A DNA stretch of 64,000 nucleotides from Pantoea latae. Lineage in GTDB: Bacteria > Pseudomonadota > Gammaproteobacteria > Enterobacterales > Enterobacteriaceae. Within the stretch, counting starts at the first letter, position 1. Each line of letters starts with the position of its first letter. Both the position numbers and the translations under genes were made by a program. The notes under the pieces are model-generated. The model had not been told where the DNA came from. It saw only the letters and a list, made by a program, of their open reading frames with translations, and made no database searches. Below are positions 37,332 through 44,616 of this stretch, in pieces. Where the stretch lies: contig NZ_MWUE01000017.1 of NCBI RefSeq assembly GCF_002077695.1, positions 1 to 64,000 on the forward strand, read 5' to 3'.

Positions 37332-38009
37332 TTGAGATCGGGAAAAACGGCGCTGTATGAAGATTTAAAACGGCTCATTCTCACGATGGAGCTTGATCCA
37401 GATGAAGTGCTGGATGAGTCGAGCCTGACGGCACAGTATGGGCTGTCGCGTACGCCGGTGCGCGAAGTTTTCCAGCGCCTGGCGGGCGAAGGCTACCTTG
37501 AAATCGTCGAGAAGCGCGGCGTGCGCGTGATCCCCATGAACCATGCCTCGCTGCGCAACTTTTTTCTGGTGGCACCGATGATCTATGCCGCCACCGGGCG
37601 TCTCGCGGTGCAGAACTATAAACCCGCGCAGCTCAAGGCGCTGAAAGAGACGCAAAAGCGTTTTCGCAAAGCGGTGCAGACGCATGATGCCGCCGTGCTG
37701 GTGCTGGAAAATAACCGTTTCCATGAAATCATGGGCGAGATGGCCGCTAATCCCTACCTGCAGCCCAGCCTGGGACGGCTGCTGATCGATCACTGTCGTA
37801 TCGGCCACACCTTTTACCGTCCGCAGAACGGCGATATGGAGCACCGACTGCAGCTCGCGGCCGATCACCACGACGCCTTTATCGCGGCAATAGAAGCGCA
37901 TGACGAACAGGCGGTGGTGGATCTGGTTTTCCAGCACTGGGAGCTGTCGCGGGAAAATATGGAAATTTTTATCGCACCGCAGGGGTTGAAAGCGGACCAT
38001 CTGGTTTAA
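37332..38009 (+). CDS. GntR-family (FCD-type) transcriptional regulator
   Basis: About 225 aa. The N-terminal GntR winged helix ('LYEDLKRLILTMELDPDEVL', 'LTAQYGLSRTPVREVFQRLAGEGYLEI' from residue ~28, recognition helix 'SRTPVREV') is followed by an all-helical FCD effector domain with candidate metal/ligand residues in 'LENNRFHEIMGE' and 'DHHDAFIAAIEAHD'. The start is TTG 37332, five nt after GGGAGG. It lies between the DHDPS/ALDH operon and the DAO-family gene; a TATACA-N3-TGTATA palindrome before the latter is a likely binding site. Confidence 0.88.
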   Translation: MRSGKTALYEDLKRLILTMELDPDEVLDESSLTAQYGLSRTPVREVFQRLAGEGYLEIVEKRGVRVIPMNHASLRNFFLVAPMIYAATGRLAVQNYKPAQLKALKETQKRFRKAVQTHDAAVLVLENNRFHEIMGEMAANPYLQPSLGRLLIDHCRIGHTFYRPQNGDMEHRLQLAADHHDAFIAAIEAHDEQAVVDLVFQHWELSRENMEIFIAPQGLKADHLV

Positions 38010-38367
38010 ATTTTTAAGGAATTTATCAACGTTTAGCTGGCAGTTTTCGCTGCCGGCCGGTTCACGCTCGCCGTGCGAAAAGGGCGCGTAACCGACCTTG
38101 TTCGCCTTGCTTTCTCCTCCTTTTTTGCCCCGCTGAACACTTTTTTTCAATTTTGCGATACCGAACGCAAATGGCTCGTCAGGCCGTTGACGAACACCCT
38201 CTGCGCTTCATATTTTATACATAGTGTATACATAAAAAATACAAAACGTTTTCATCTTCTCATCTCTGTTTACGTGGTTTGGCGGCTTAACCCTGTTAGC
38301 CGAAATAAACGGGTTCGTCGGGTCTCGCTGGCGAACAGCCCTACGCAAATGTACTGGAGTAACGGAA
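38010..38367 (+). promoter_or_regulatory. Regulatory region of the DAO-family gene with a GntR-type palindrome
   Basis: No ORF is supported in this 358-bp stretch. At 38216-38230 is a perfect 15-bp dyad, TATACATAGTGTATA, embedded in an AT-rich segment 138 nt before the TTG start. GntR/FCD regulators typically bind TGTATAC-like dyads, so control by the adjacent GntR protein is likely. Confidence 0.6.
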
Positions 38368-39687
38368 TTGCAAAAGATCACTTCTTTACCCGCTGACGAT
38401 TCCATGCCGGGATGGTTTCACACCAGTCCGGCGCGAACCCCGCGCCCTGAGCATGTGGGCCAGAAAAAAGCGCGCTGGGGGATCGTCGGCGCCGGTCTGA
38501 CCGGGCTGGCGGCGGCGCGTCAGCTGGCACTCAACTTCCCTGACGACGAGGTGGTGCTGATCGAAGCGCAGGAGGTGGGATATGGCTCTGCCGGGCGCAA
38601 CGCGGGTTTTGCCATTGACGTTCCTCACGATATCGGCGCGAAAGATTATATCGGCGACGTCACCATCGCGAATCGGGTGCTCAGGCTGAATACGCTGGGG
38701 CAGGATTATCTGCGTCAGATCGTGCAGGAGAACAACATCCAGTGTCAGATGTCGGCCTCCGGCAAATACCAGGCGGCGGTCGGTGAGCAGGGGATTGCAA
38801 TTCTGGAAGCCTATCGCCGCGGGCTGGCGAAAATCGGCCGCGACGCCGAAATGATCGCCGGCAAGGATCTGCCCGATCACATCGGCACCTCCTACTACAA
38901 ACAGGCGCTGTTTATTCCCGGCACGCTCCTGCTGCAGCCTTCGGCGCTGGTGAAGGGGCTGGCGGATAACTTGCCCGCCAACGTCACGCTTTATGAAAAT
39001 ACGCCGATCACCTCGGTGGACTACGGCAATACCATTACGCTGATGCATGAGCGAGGCGCGATTACGGTCGATACGCTGATCCTTGCCAATAACGGCTTCG
39101 CCTCCCACTTTGGGTTTCTGCAGCGCCGCCTGCTGCCAACATTTCTCTATGGCAGTCTGACGCGCCCGCTCACCGAAGCGGAGCAGGCGGCGCTGGGTGG
39201 CAAACCGGTCTGGGGCGTGATCCCGGCGCATCCGTTCGGCAGCACCATTCGGCGCACCGTCGATAACCGCATTCTGGTGCGCAACAGCTTTAGTTTTCAG
39301 CCGGACGGCCGTCCGCGTGAAAAACATTTGCGGCAGTTTATCGAAAATCACCGCAAATCCTTTGAGCGCCGTTTTCCGATGCTGCCGCAGGTCGATTTTG
39401 AATACACCTGGAGCGGCGCCATCTGCCTGTCGGAAAACCATGAAGGTTTCTTCGGCAAGCTGGCGCCCAACGTCTACGGCGCGCTCTGCTGCAACGGTCT
39501 GGGCATTACGCGCGGCACCGCCACCGGCAAACTGCTGGCCGATATGATTGCGGGCGAGCGCAATGAGCTGATCGATTTCCTCACCGCCTCGCCGGGTCCG
39601 AACCTCACGCCGCGCGAGCCTTTCCTGTCGGTCGGCGTGAATTCAGTGCTGAAATGGGGCCAGTTTCGCGCCGGGCTGGAGGTGTAA
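38368..39687 (+). CDS. DAO-family FAD-dependent oxidoreductase
   Basis: A 439-aa flavoenzyme. The FAD-binding Rossmann motif is 'WGIVGAGLTGLAAARQLAL' (near residue 32), followed by 'VVLIEAQEVGYGSAGRNAGF', a glycine/D-amino acid oxidase-like block, and the C-terminal 'GALCCNGLGITRGTATGKLL' FAD-binding region. It oxidises an amine or imino acid, using oxygen or a quinone. The start is TTG 38368, preceded by TGGAG at 8-nt spacing; ATG 38404 is an alternative. It is likely the first oxidative step of a pathway completed by the DHDPS and ALDH enzymes upstream; proline-like or D-amino acid substrates are possible. Confidence 0.88.
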   Translation: MQKITSLPADDSMPGWFHTSPARTPRPEHVGQKKARWGIVGAGLTGLAAARQLALNFPDDEVVLIEAQEVGYGSAGRNAGFAIDVPHDIGAKDYIGDVTIANRVLRLNTLGQDYLRQIVQENNIQCQMSASGKYQAAVGEQGIAILEAYRRGLAKIGRDAEMIAGKDLPDHIGTSYYKQALFIPGTLLLQPSALVKGLADNLPANVTLYENTPITSVDYGNTITLMHERGAITVDTLILANNGFASHFGFLQRRLLPTFLYGSLTRPLTEAEQAALGGKPVWGVIPAHPFGSTIRRTVDNRILVRNSFSFQPDGRPREKHLRQFIENHRKSFERRFPMLPQVDFEYTWSGAICLSENHEGFFGKLAPNVYGALCCNGLGITRGTATGKLLADMIAGERNELIDFLTASPGPNLTPREPFLSVGVNSVLKWGQFRAGLEV

Positions 39688-39746
39688 CCTCCGCCGCGCG
39701 CCGATCTTTGAACTACCCTTACTCCTTACCGACAAAGGAGAACAAG

Positions 39747-40043
39747 ATGGCAGATGCAATACTGATCGACACGCTGGAGTTCGGACCTGAGGATGCGCCG
39801 GTGCAAAAATATGAGATTTACGGCGACGATGAAAAAACACCGACCTACGCGCTGATCTATCGCCAGCACGACGGTGACTGGGAGAAGCTGGACGACAGGC
39901 TCACCTTTGCGGCCCGGGATGAGCAAAAAGAGGTCGCCGTGGCGATGGATTACGGCTCTGGCGATAGCCTGCCGGAACTGCGCGATCTGCCCGCCGAAGC
40001 GCGCGAACACTGCGAGCGCCACTGGCAAAACAGCCAGCATTAA
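39747..40043 (+). CDS. Conserved-looking acidic hypothetical protein, 98 aa
   Basis: A strong AAAGGAGAACAAG ribosome site precedes ATG 39747, and a good terminator follows the stop. The product is acidic and hydrophilic without signal or membrane segment: 'LIDTLEFGPEDAPVQKYEIY', 'GDWEKLDDRLTFAARDEQK', 'LPAEAREHCERHW'. I do not recognise a family. The clean translation and termination signals make it a real gene despite the unknown role. Confidence 0.65.
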   Translation: MADAILIDTLEFGPEDAPVQKYEIYGDDEKTPTYALIYRQHDGDWEKLDDRLTFAARDEQKEVAVAMDYGSGDSLPELRDLPAEAREHCERHWQNSQH

Positions 40044-40048
40044 CCGAC

Positions 40049-40073
40049 GCCGGGCGCTGTCCCGGCTTTTTTT
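40049..40073 (+). terminator. Rho-independent terminator
   Basis: GCCGGG (40049-40054), loop CGCTGT, CCCGGC (40061-40066), then seven T. Confidence 0.85.
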
Positions 40074-40182
40074 CGCCCCCGACGTGCGGCTTTTCTGCCT
40101 GCGGTTCCGCTCGCAATATCTCACCCTCTGAACTTAACTCAAACTACGTTGATAGCCTGTTAGCGCCTTACAGGGGGATCAT

Positions 40183-40716
40183 TTGGCTAAACAATCGCAA
40201 CCTGAAACCGCGACGGAAGTTGTAACGCTGCGCCGCTGGATATCCGTTGGGCGTCCCGCCGCCGAGCTTTTTGCGCTCTGGCTGGAGCCTGACACCTTGC
40301 CTCGCATCATGAGCCACTTTGCCACCGTGACGCCGGTTAACAAAAGCGACGCGCTGTGGCAGGTCGACGGCCCACTCGGCAAGCACTATTCATGGGAAAG
40401 CCGCATCGTTGAGGCGCAGCCGGGCGAGATTATCGCCTGGCAGTCGCTGGATGGCGCGGATATCCCTAACGAAGGCGAACTGCTGATGCGCCCGGCGCCG
40501 GGCGAGTGGGGCACCGAACTGGCGCTGACGCTGCGCTTTACCCCGCCGGGCGGCGCGCTGGGCAAAAAGGTCACCACCTTTTTCGACCTGCTGCCGAAAG
40601 AGATCGTCAGCAAAGCGCTGCACCGTTTTAAAAGTCTCGCCGAAACTGGCGAGATCCCTACGCTTGACGGCCAGCCCGCTGGTCGCCATGCCGACCGTCA
40701 GGATAAGGAGAAATAG
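40183..40716 (+). CDS. SRPBCC (polyketide cyclase/START-like) protein
   Basis: A 177-aa SRPBCC-fold protein: 'VVTLRRWISVGRPAAELFAL', 'WLEPDTLPRIMSHFATVTPV', 'SWESRIVEAQPGEIIAWQSL' and 'GTELALTLRFTPPGGALGKK', followed by the helix 'KEIVSKALHRFKSLAETGEI'. The TTG start at 40183 follows AGGGGG. The stop (TAG) abuts the ATG of the next gene, a zinc alcohol dehydrogenase, so the two are co-translated. Proteins of this type are often coded beside class III-like alcohol dehydrogenases. The bound ligand is unknown. Confidence 0.85.
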   Translation: MAKQSQPETATEVVTLRRWISVGRPAAELFALWLEPDTLPRIMSHFATVTPVNKSDALWQVDGPLGKHYSWESRIVEAQPGEIIAWQSLDGADIPNEGELLMRPAPGEWGTELALTLRFTPPGGALGKKVTTFFDLLPKEIVSKALHRFKSLAETGEIPTLDGQPAGRHADRQDKEK

Positions 40717-41883
40717 ATGCGCGCACTCTGCTGGAATGGCGTAAACGATCTCAGCGTCGAAACGGTGGCCGATCCCGGCCTGCTGAATCCCCATGACGCG
40801 ATTATTCGAGTGATCCTGACCACCACCTGCGGCTCCGACCTGCACGTTATCGATGGTCTGATCCCAAGCATGCGCGAGGGCGACATCCTCGGCCATGAGT
40901 TTATGGGCGAAGTGGTCGAAGTCGGCAGCGCGGTGAAGCAGATCCGTCGCGGCGACCGCGTCGTGGTACCCTCGTTTATCTCCTGCGGCTCCTGCTGGTA
41001 CTGCCAGCATCAGCTTCCTTCCTGCTGCGACAACACTAACCCGCAGTGGGAGAAGGGCGAAACGGTGCTCGGCCATGCGACCGCCGGCATCTACGCCTAT
41101 AGCCACGCCTTTGGTGGCTATGCCGGATCCCATGCCGAATATGTGCGCGTGCCCTTTGCCGACAACGACTGCTTTGTGGTGCCGGAAGGGGTCACCGACG
41201 AGCAGGCGCTGTTTCTCTCCGACGCCGCGCCGACAGGCTATATGGGCGCCGATTTTTGCAATATTCATCCGGGCGACACGGTAGTGGTCTGGGGCTGCGG
41301 CGGCGTCGGTTTAATGGCGCAGCAGAGCGCCTGGCTGATGGGCGCGCATCAGGTGATCGGCATCGATCGCTATCCCGAACGGCTGGCGATGGCGCGCGAC
41401 TACGCCGGCAGCCTGACGCTCGACTACACCCAGATGGATATCAATGAGGCGCTGCTGGAGCTAACGGGCGGACGCGGTCCAGACAGCTGCATCGATGCCG
41501 TCGGTATGGAGGCGCGCGGCGAGGGGCTGAGCCAGGTGTACGACAAAACCAAACAGCTGCTGCACCTGGAAACCGACGTCGGCGCCGCGCTGCGTCAGGC
41601 GCTTTACGCCTGCCGCAAAGGCGGCAATATCGCTATCCTGGGCGTCTACGGCGTAATGGACAAATTTCCGCTTGGGCTGATGATTAACAAAAGCCTGACC
41701 ATCCGCACCGCGCAGCAGCACGGCCAGCGCTACATGCATCGGCTGCTGGAGCATGTGGCGAAAAACGAGCTAAATCCCGCCTTTATGGCGACGCATCGCT
41801 TTTCGCTGGAAGAGGCGCCGCTCGGCTATGAGATGTTTAAGCATAAGGAAGATGGCTGCGTGCGCGCGATATTCGCGCCCTGA
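40717..41883 (+). CDS. Zinc-dependent alcohol/formaldehyde dehydrogenase
   Basis: A 388-aa zinc MDR enzyme. Catalytic zinc: 'TTCGSDLHVIDG' (Cys near 38) and 'DILGHEFMGEV' (His-Glu near 60). The structural-zinc loop has four Cys in 'SCGSCWYCQHQLPSCCDN'. The Rossmann motif is 'VVVWGCGGVGLMAQQSAWLMG' near 190. It is closer to the glutathione-independent formaldehyde dehydrogenase/dismutase-like branch than to AdhC, as shown by 'DSCIDAVGMEARGEG'. It likely oxidises an aldehyde or alcohol with NAD. AAGGAG is upstream, within the end of the SRPBCC gene. Confidence 0.88.
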   Translation: MRALCWNGVNDLSVETVADPGLLNPHDAIIRVILTTTCGSDLHVIDGLIPSMREGDILGHEFMGEVVEVGSAVKQIRRGDRVVVPSFISCGSCWYCQHQLPSCCDNTNPQWEKGETVLGHATAGIYAYSHAFGGYAGSHAEYVRVPFADNDCFVVPEGVTDEQALFLSDAAPTGYMGADFCNIHPGDTVVVWGCGGVGLMAQQSAWLMGAHQVIGIDRYPERLAMARDYAGSLTLDYTQMDINEALLELTGGRGPDSCIDAVGMEARGEGLSQVYDKTKQLLHLETDVGAALRQALYACRKGGNIAILGVYGVMDKFPLGLMINKSLTIRTAQQHGQRYMHRLLEHVAKNELNPAFMATHRFSLEEAPLGYEMFKHKEDGCVRAIFAP

Positions 41884-42235
41884 TGTTAACGCCGCTCTTT
41901 GAAGTCAGGCGCTGCATGTGAGACTTGCTTTGCGCTGTTTTTCGTGAGGCAAGTCTCAAATTTATTCCAGGCAAACGGGCTGCTGTTTGCACCTGGCACC
42001 ACGCCACGCCTGATATTCATTATTTCAGTAAGGATATCAGGCGTGGGCTGTAATAAATAGATTGCTCTGCAATACCTGGGGGCTGACGTTCGTTAGAACG
42101 AAATTCACGCTAAGAGAATATGGTAAGGAAAGATAAGCAAAAAAATCCTTATTAGATCCTTTTTTTTATGAGAACCTGACTTTTCACAGGTTTCTAAATT
42201 AGGCTTGTCATTAATTCCATTCCTCGTCAATCATT
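41884..42235. repeat. Intergenic region with three successive inverted repeats
   Basis: No gene is seen in this 350-bp stretch. TGAGACTTGC/GCAAGTCTCA (41919-41928 with 41949-41958, 20-nt loop), GCAAAC/GTTTGC (41971-41990) and CACGCCTGATAT/ATATCAGGCGTG (42005-42016 with 42034-42045) follow one another. The last two do not end in T-runs. The region separates the alcohol dehydrogenase from the AT-rich toxin/immunity island and could mark its edge. Confidence 0.6.
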
Positions 42236-42889
42236 TTATTTTTCAGGTAACCCCATCTCGACCGTTTCAAGGGATTTGAGCATATAGGGTGTGAAATCGA
42301 CTTCTTTTCCATCGATGAATTTGAGCATCGATCTTGAACCACAGAAAGCATAATAGCTTTTGTCTTGTATCAAACAGAATGACAATTTTTTCTTTACCCC
42401 TTTGTGCTGTTCCTGCATGGGAATGTTTCGGTTTATTACCGCATAGCCACGGGCGTTGACGGACTGGATATTATATAGATCCAGAGGTTGCAATTCACTC
42501 AAGTTTTTGATGCCATAAAATTCCAAAGAACGCTGTGTTTTTTCCCTGCTCAGGGCGTACTTTTTCTTTTTCCACAGCCCTGTTTTTTTATCAAGGTAGA
42601 TCCATTCAGGCAGGACTTGTCCCGGTCCGTATCCGTTGCTGATGACATCAACAGAGAACAGACAAAGCCATAGGCTGGGACCTGATGGCGGATATTTATT
42701 ATGTTCAGATGGGTAGAACATTTTTAATAAAACAATTCCGCAGCCTGCCATATCCGCCAGGTAGTCATATTGATGTAACGTTTGTTGTTGAAAAGCTAGA
42801 TCACTGAAATTGTCTGGAGTGGCAATCTCTGGCGTTATTTTTCCAGAAGAAAAAAAAGGGATTGTCGCCATCAATAATAACTTTTTCAT
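42236..42889 (-). CDS. Putative secreted immunity protein, copy 3
   Basis: A 217-aa protein beginning 'MKKLLLMATIPFFSSGK', a short N-terminal signal sequence. The three copies share 'SLxFYGIKxLSELQPLDLYNIQSV', 'RNIPxxExxKGVKKKLSFCL', 'GKEVDFTPYML' and the C-terminus 'LKSLETVEMGLPEK'. Two conserved Cys (in 'LSFCLIQ' and 'YYAFCGS') may form a disulfide, in line with periplasmic location. AGGAGAGG precedes the ATG at 42889; the TTG one codon upstream is not needed. It lies furthest from the effector gene. Function as a periplasmic inhibitor of the neighbouring lysozyme-like protein is inferred from order only. Confidence 0.75.
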   Translation of the reverse strand: MKKLLLMATIPFFSSGKITPEIATPDNFSDLAFQQQTLHQYDYLADMAGCGIVLLKMFYPSEHNKYPPSGPSLWLCLFSVDVISNGYGPGQVLPEWIYLDKKTGLWKKKKYALSREKTQRSLEFYGIKNLSELQPLDLYNIQSVNARGYAVINRNIPMQEQHKGVKKKLSFCLIQDKSYYAFCGSRSMLKFIDGKEVDFTPYMLKSLETVEMGLPEK

Positions 42890-43095
42890 CAACCTCTCCT
42901 TAGTTGGTTTGACTCATAGATTGTTATTACTTTCCGATAAAGCAGGCCTGATATCGGGGTCTAACGCTTAATAGAACAAAAATGCAAATTAAGTGATTTT
43001 GGTAAGCTAAGACAAGCAAAGATTTTTTAGATTCTCTTACTTATAAAGCCCCATATTTTCATATGGTTATGAATTATTCTTGTGAGAAATTTTAT

Positions 43096-43758
43096 TTACT
43101 GTTGATCATTTGATTTTTCAGGTAACCCCATCTCGACGGTTTCAAGGGATTTGAGCATATAGGGTGTGAAATCGACTTCTTTCCCGTCGATGAGGTTAAC
43201 TATTGAACCAAAACCGCAGAAAGCAGAATAGCTCTGGTTTTGTATCAGGCAAAATGACAGTTTTTTCTTTACCCCTTTCTGTTTTTCCCGCAGGGGAATA
43301 TTACGGTTTACTACAGCATAGCCACAGGCGTTGACGGACTGGATATTATACAGGTCCAGAGGCTGTAACTCACTCAGGCTTTTGATGCCATAAAATTCAA
43401 GGGAACGCTGTTTGCTTTCCCTGTTCAGGGTATAACTTTTCTTTTTCCACAATCCTGTTTTTTTATCAAAATAAATCTTTTCAGGAAGGACCTGCCCCGG
43501 TCCGTATCCGTTGCTGAAAGCATCCACAGCGAAAAGACAAAGCCAGGATGTAGATGGTGGGTATTTATTATTATCGGCTGGGTGAAACAATTTTAGTGAA
43601 ATTATTTTGCAGTCAACTGCATCTGCCAGGTAGTTGCCTCTGTGTAATGTTAACTGGTCGAAAGATAATTTACTGAAGCTGTCTGGAGTGTTAATTTCCG
43701 GTATAATTTTTCCAGAGGAACAAAAAGGGATTGCCATCAGCAGTAATAATTTTTTCAT
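43096..43758 (-). CDS. Putative secreted immunity protein, copy 2
   Basis: A 220-aa paralog of the genes on both sides, ~80% like copy 3 by eye and less like copy 1. It begins 'MKKLLLLMAIPFCSSGKIIP' with a Cys near the predicted cleavage point, where copies 1 and 3 have Phe. The variable region is the stretch after the signal sequence ('EINTPDSFSKLSFDQLTLHR'), which is where binding specificity would be expected to diverge. It has its own AAGGAGAGC ribosome site. The repeated upstream spacer shows that it arose by tandem duplication including flanking DNA. Confidence 0.75.
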   Translation of the reverse strand: MKKLLLLMAIPFCSSGKIIPEINTPDSFSKLSFDQLTLHRGNYLADAVDCKIISLKLFHPADNNKYPPSTSWLCLFAVDAFSNGYGPGQVLPEKIYFDKKTGLWKKKSYTLNRESKQRSLEFYGIKSLSELQPLDLYNIQSVNACGYAVVNRNIPLREKQKGVKKKLSFCLIQNQSYSAFCGFGSIVNLIDGKEVDFTPYMLKSLETVEMGLPEKSNDQQ

Positions 43759-43974
43759 CAAGCTCTCCTTAGCTGGTCTGACTCATAGATGGATCTTTCT
43801 TTCTGGTAAAGCAGGCCTGAACTCGGGGTCTAGGGTCAATAGAACGAAAACGCAGACTGAGTGATTGTGGTAAACTAAGAAACAACTTTTTAAATGCTTT
43901 TTCTTATGAGAACTCTGGCTTTTCATAGGCTTCTAAATTAGGCTTGTGAGGAATTCCAGTTACCCTCAATTATT

Positions 43975-44616
43975 TTATTTTTCAGGTAACCCAATCTCGA
44001 CCGTTTCAAGGGATTTGAGCATGTAGGGCGTGAAATCGACTTCTTTTCCGTCTACCAGGTCGATCATCGATCCTGAACCACACAAAGCAAAATAGCTCTT
44101 CTTCTGTATCAGGCAGAATGATACTTTCTTCTTCACCCCTTCCTTTTTTTCCCATAATGGAATATTGCTGTCAATAACCGCATAACCCTTGGCATTGACG
44201 GACTGGATATTATACAGATCCAAAGGCTTCAATTCGCTCAAGCTTTTGATGCCATAAACTTTCAGTGATCGTTGGTTTTCTTCTCTATTTCGGTTGTATT
44301 TTTTCTTTTTCCAAATTCCTGCTTTTTTATCAAAATAAACTCTTTCAGCAAGCGATCTATTTGGTCCGTATCCGTCATGAAGCACATCTACAGCATACAG
44401 ACAGAGCCAGGCATCAGATTGTGGATATTCTTTACGTTCAGGAGGGTGAAACATTTTTAATGAAATCACCTTGCATCCTGATGTACTTGCTAGATAATTA
44501 CTTGATATAATTTGATTAAATGATTTTTCATTGAATTGATCCGGTGTAGTAATCCCCGGTGTTATTTTCCCTGAGGAAAAAAAAGGAATTAATGCCAGCA
44601 GTAATATTTTTTTCAT
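43975..44616 (-). CDS. Putative secreted immunity protein, copy 1 (cognate)
   Basis: A 213-aa paralog whose ATG overlaps the effector stop codon by one base (TGATG) and whose AAGGAGAGGC ribosome site is inside the effector gene, so the two are translationally coupled. This is the typical layout of an effector and its cognate immunity protein. Signal sequence 'MKKILLLALIPFFSSGK', shared core 'IKSLSELKPLDLYNIQSVNA' and C-terminus 'SLETVEIGLPEK'. It is the most divergent of the three. No known immunity family is recognised. Confidence 0.78.
   Translation of the reverse strand: MKKILLLALIPFFSSGKITPGITTPDQFNEKSFNQIISSNYLASTSGCKVISLKMFHPPERKEYPQSDAWLCLYAVDVLHDGYGPNRSLAERVYFDKKAGIWKKKKYNRNREENQRSLKVYGIKSLSELKPLDLYNIQSVNAKGYAVIDSNIPLWEKKEGVKKKVSFCLIQKKSYFALCGSGSMIDLVDGKEVDFTPYMLKSLETVEIGLPEK

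Noticed and set aside
38386..39441. 351-codon minus-strand frame opposite the DAO-family oxidase
   Set aside because: His/Arg-rich shadow; the plus strand has clear FAD-binding motifs.
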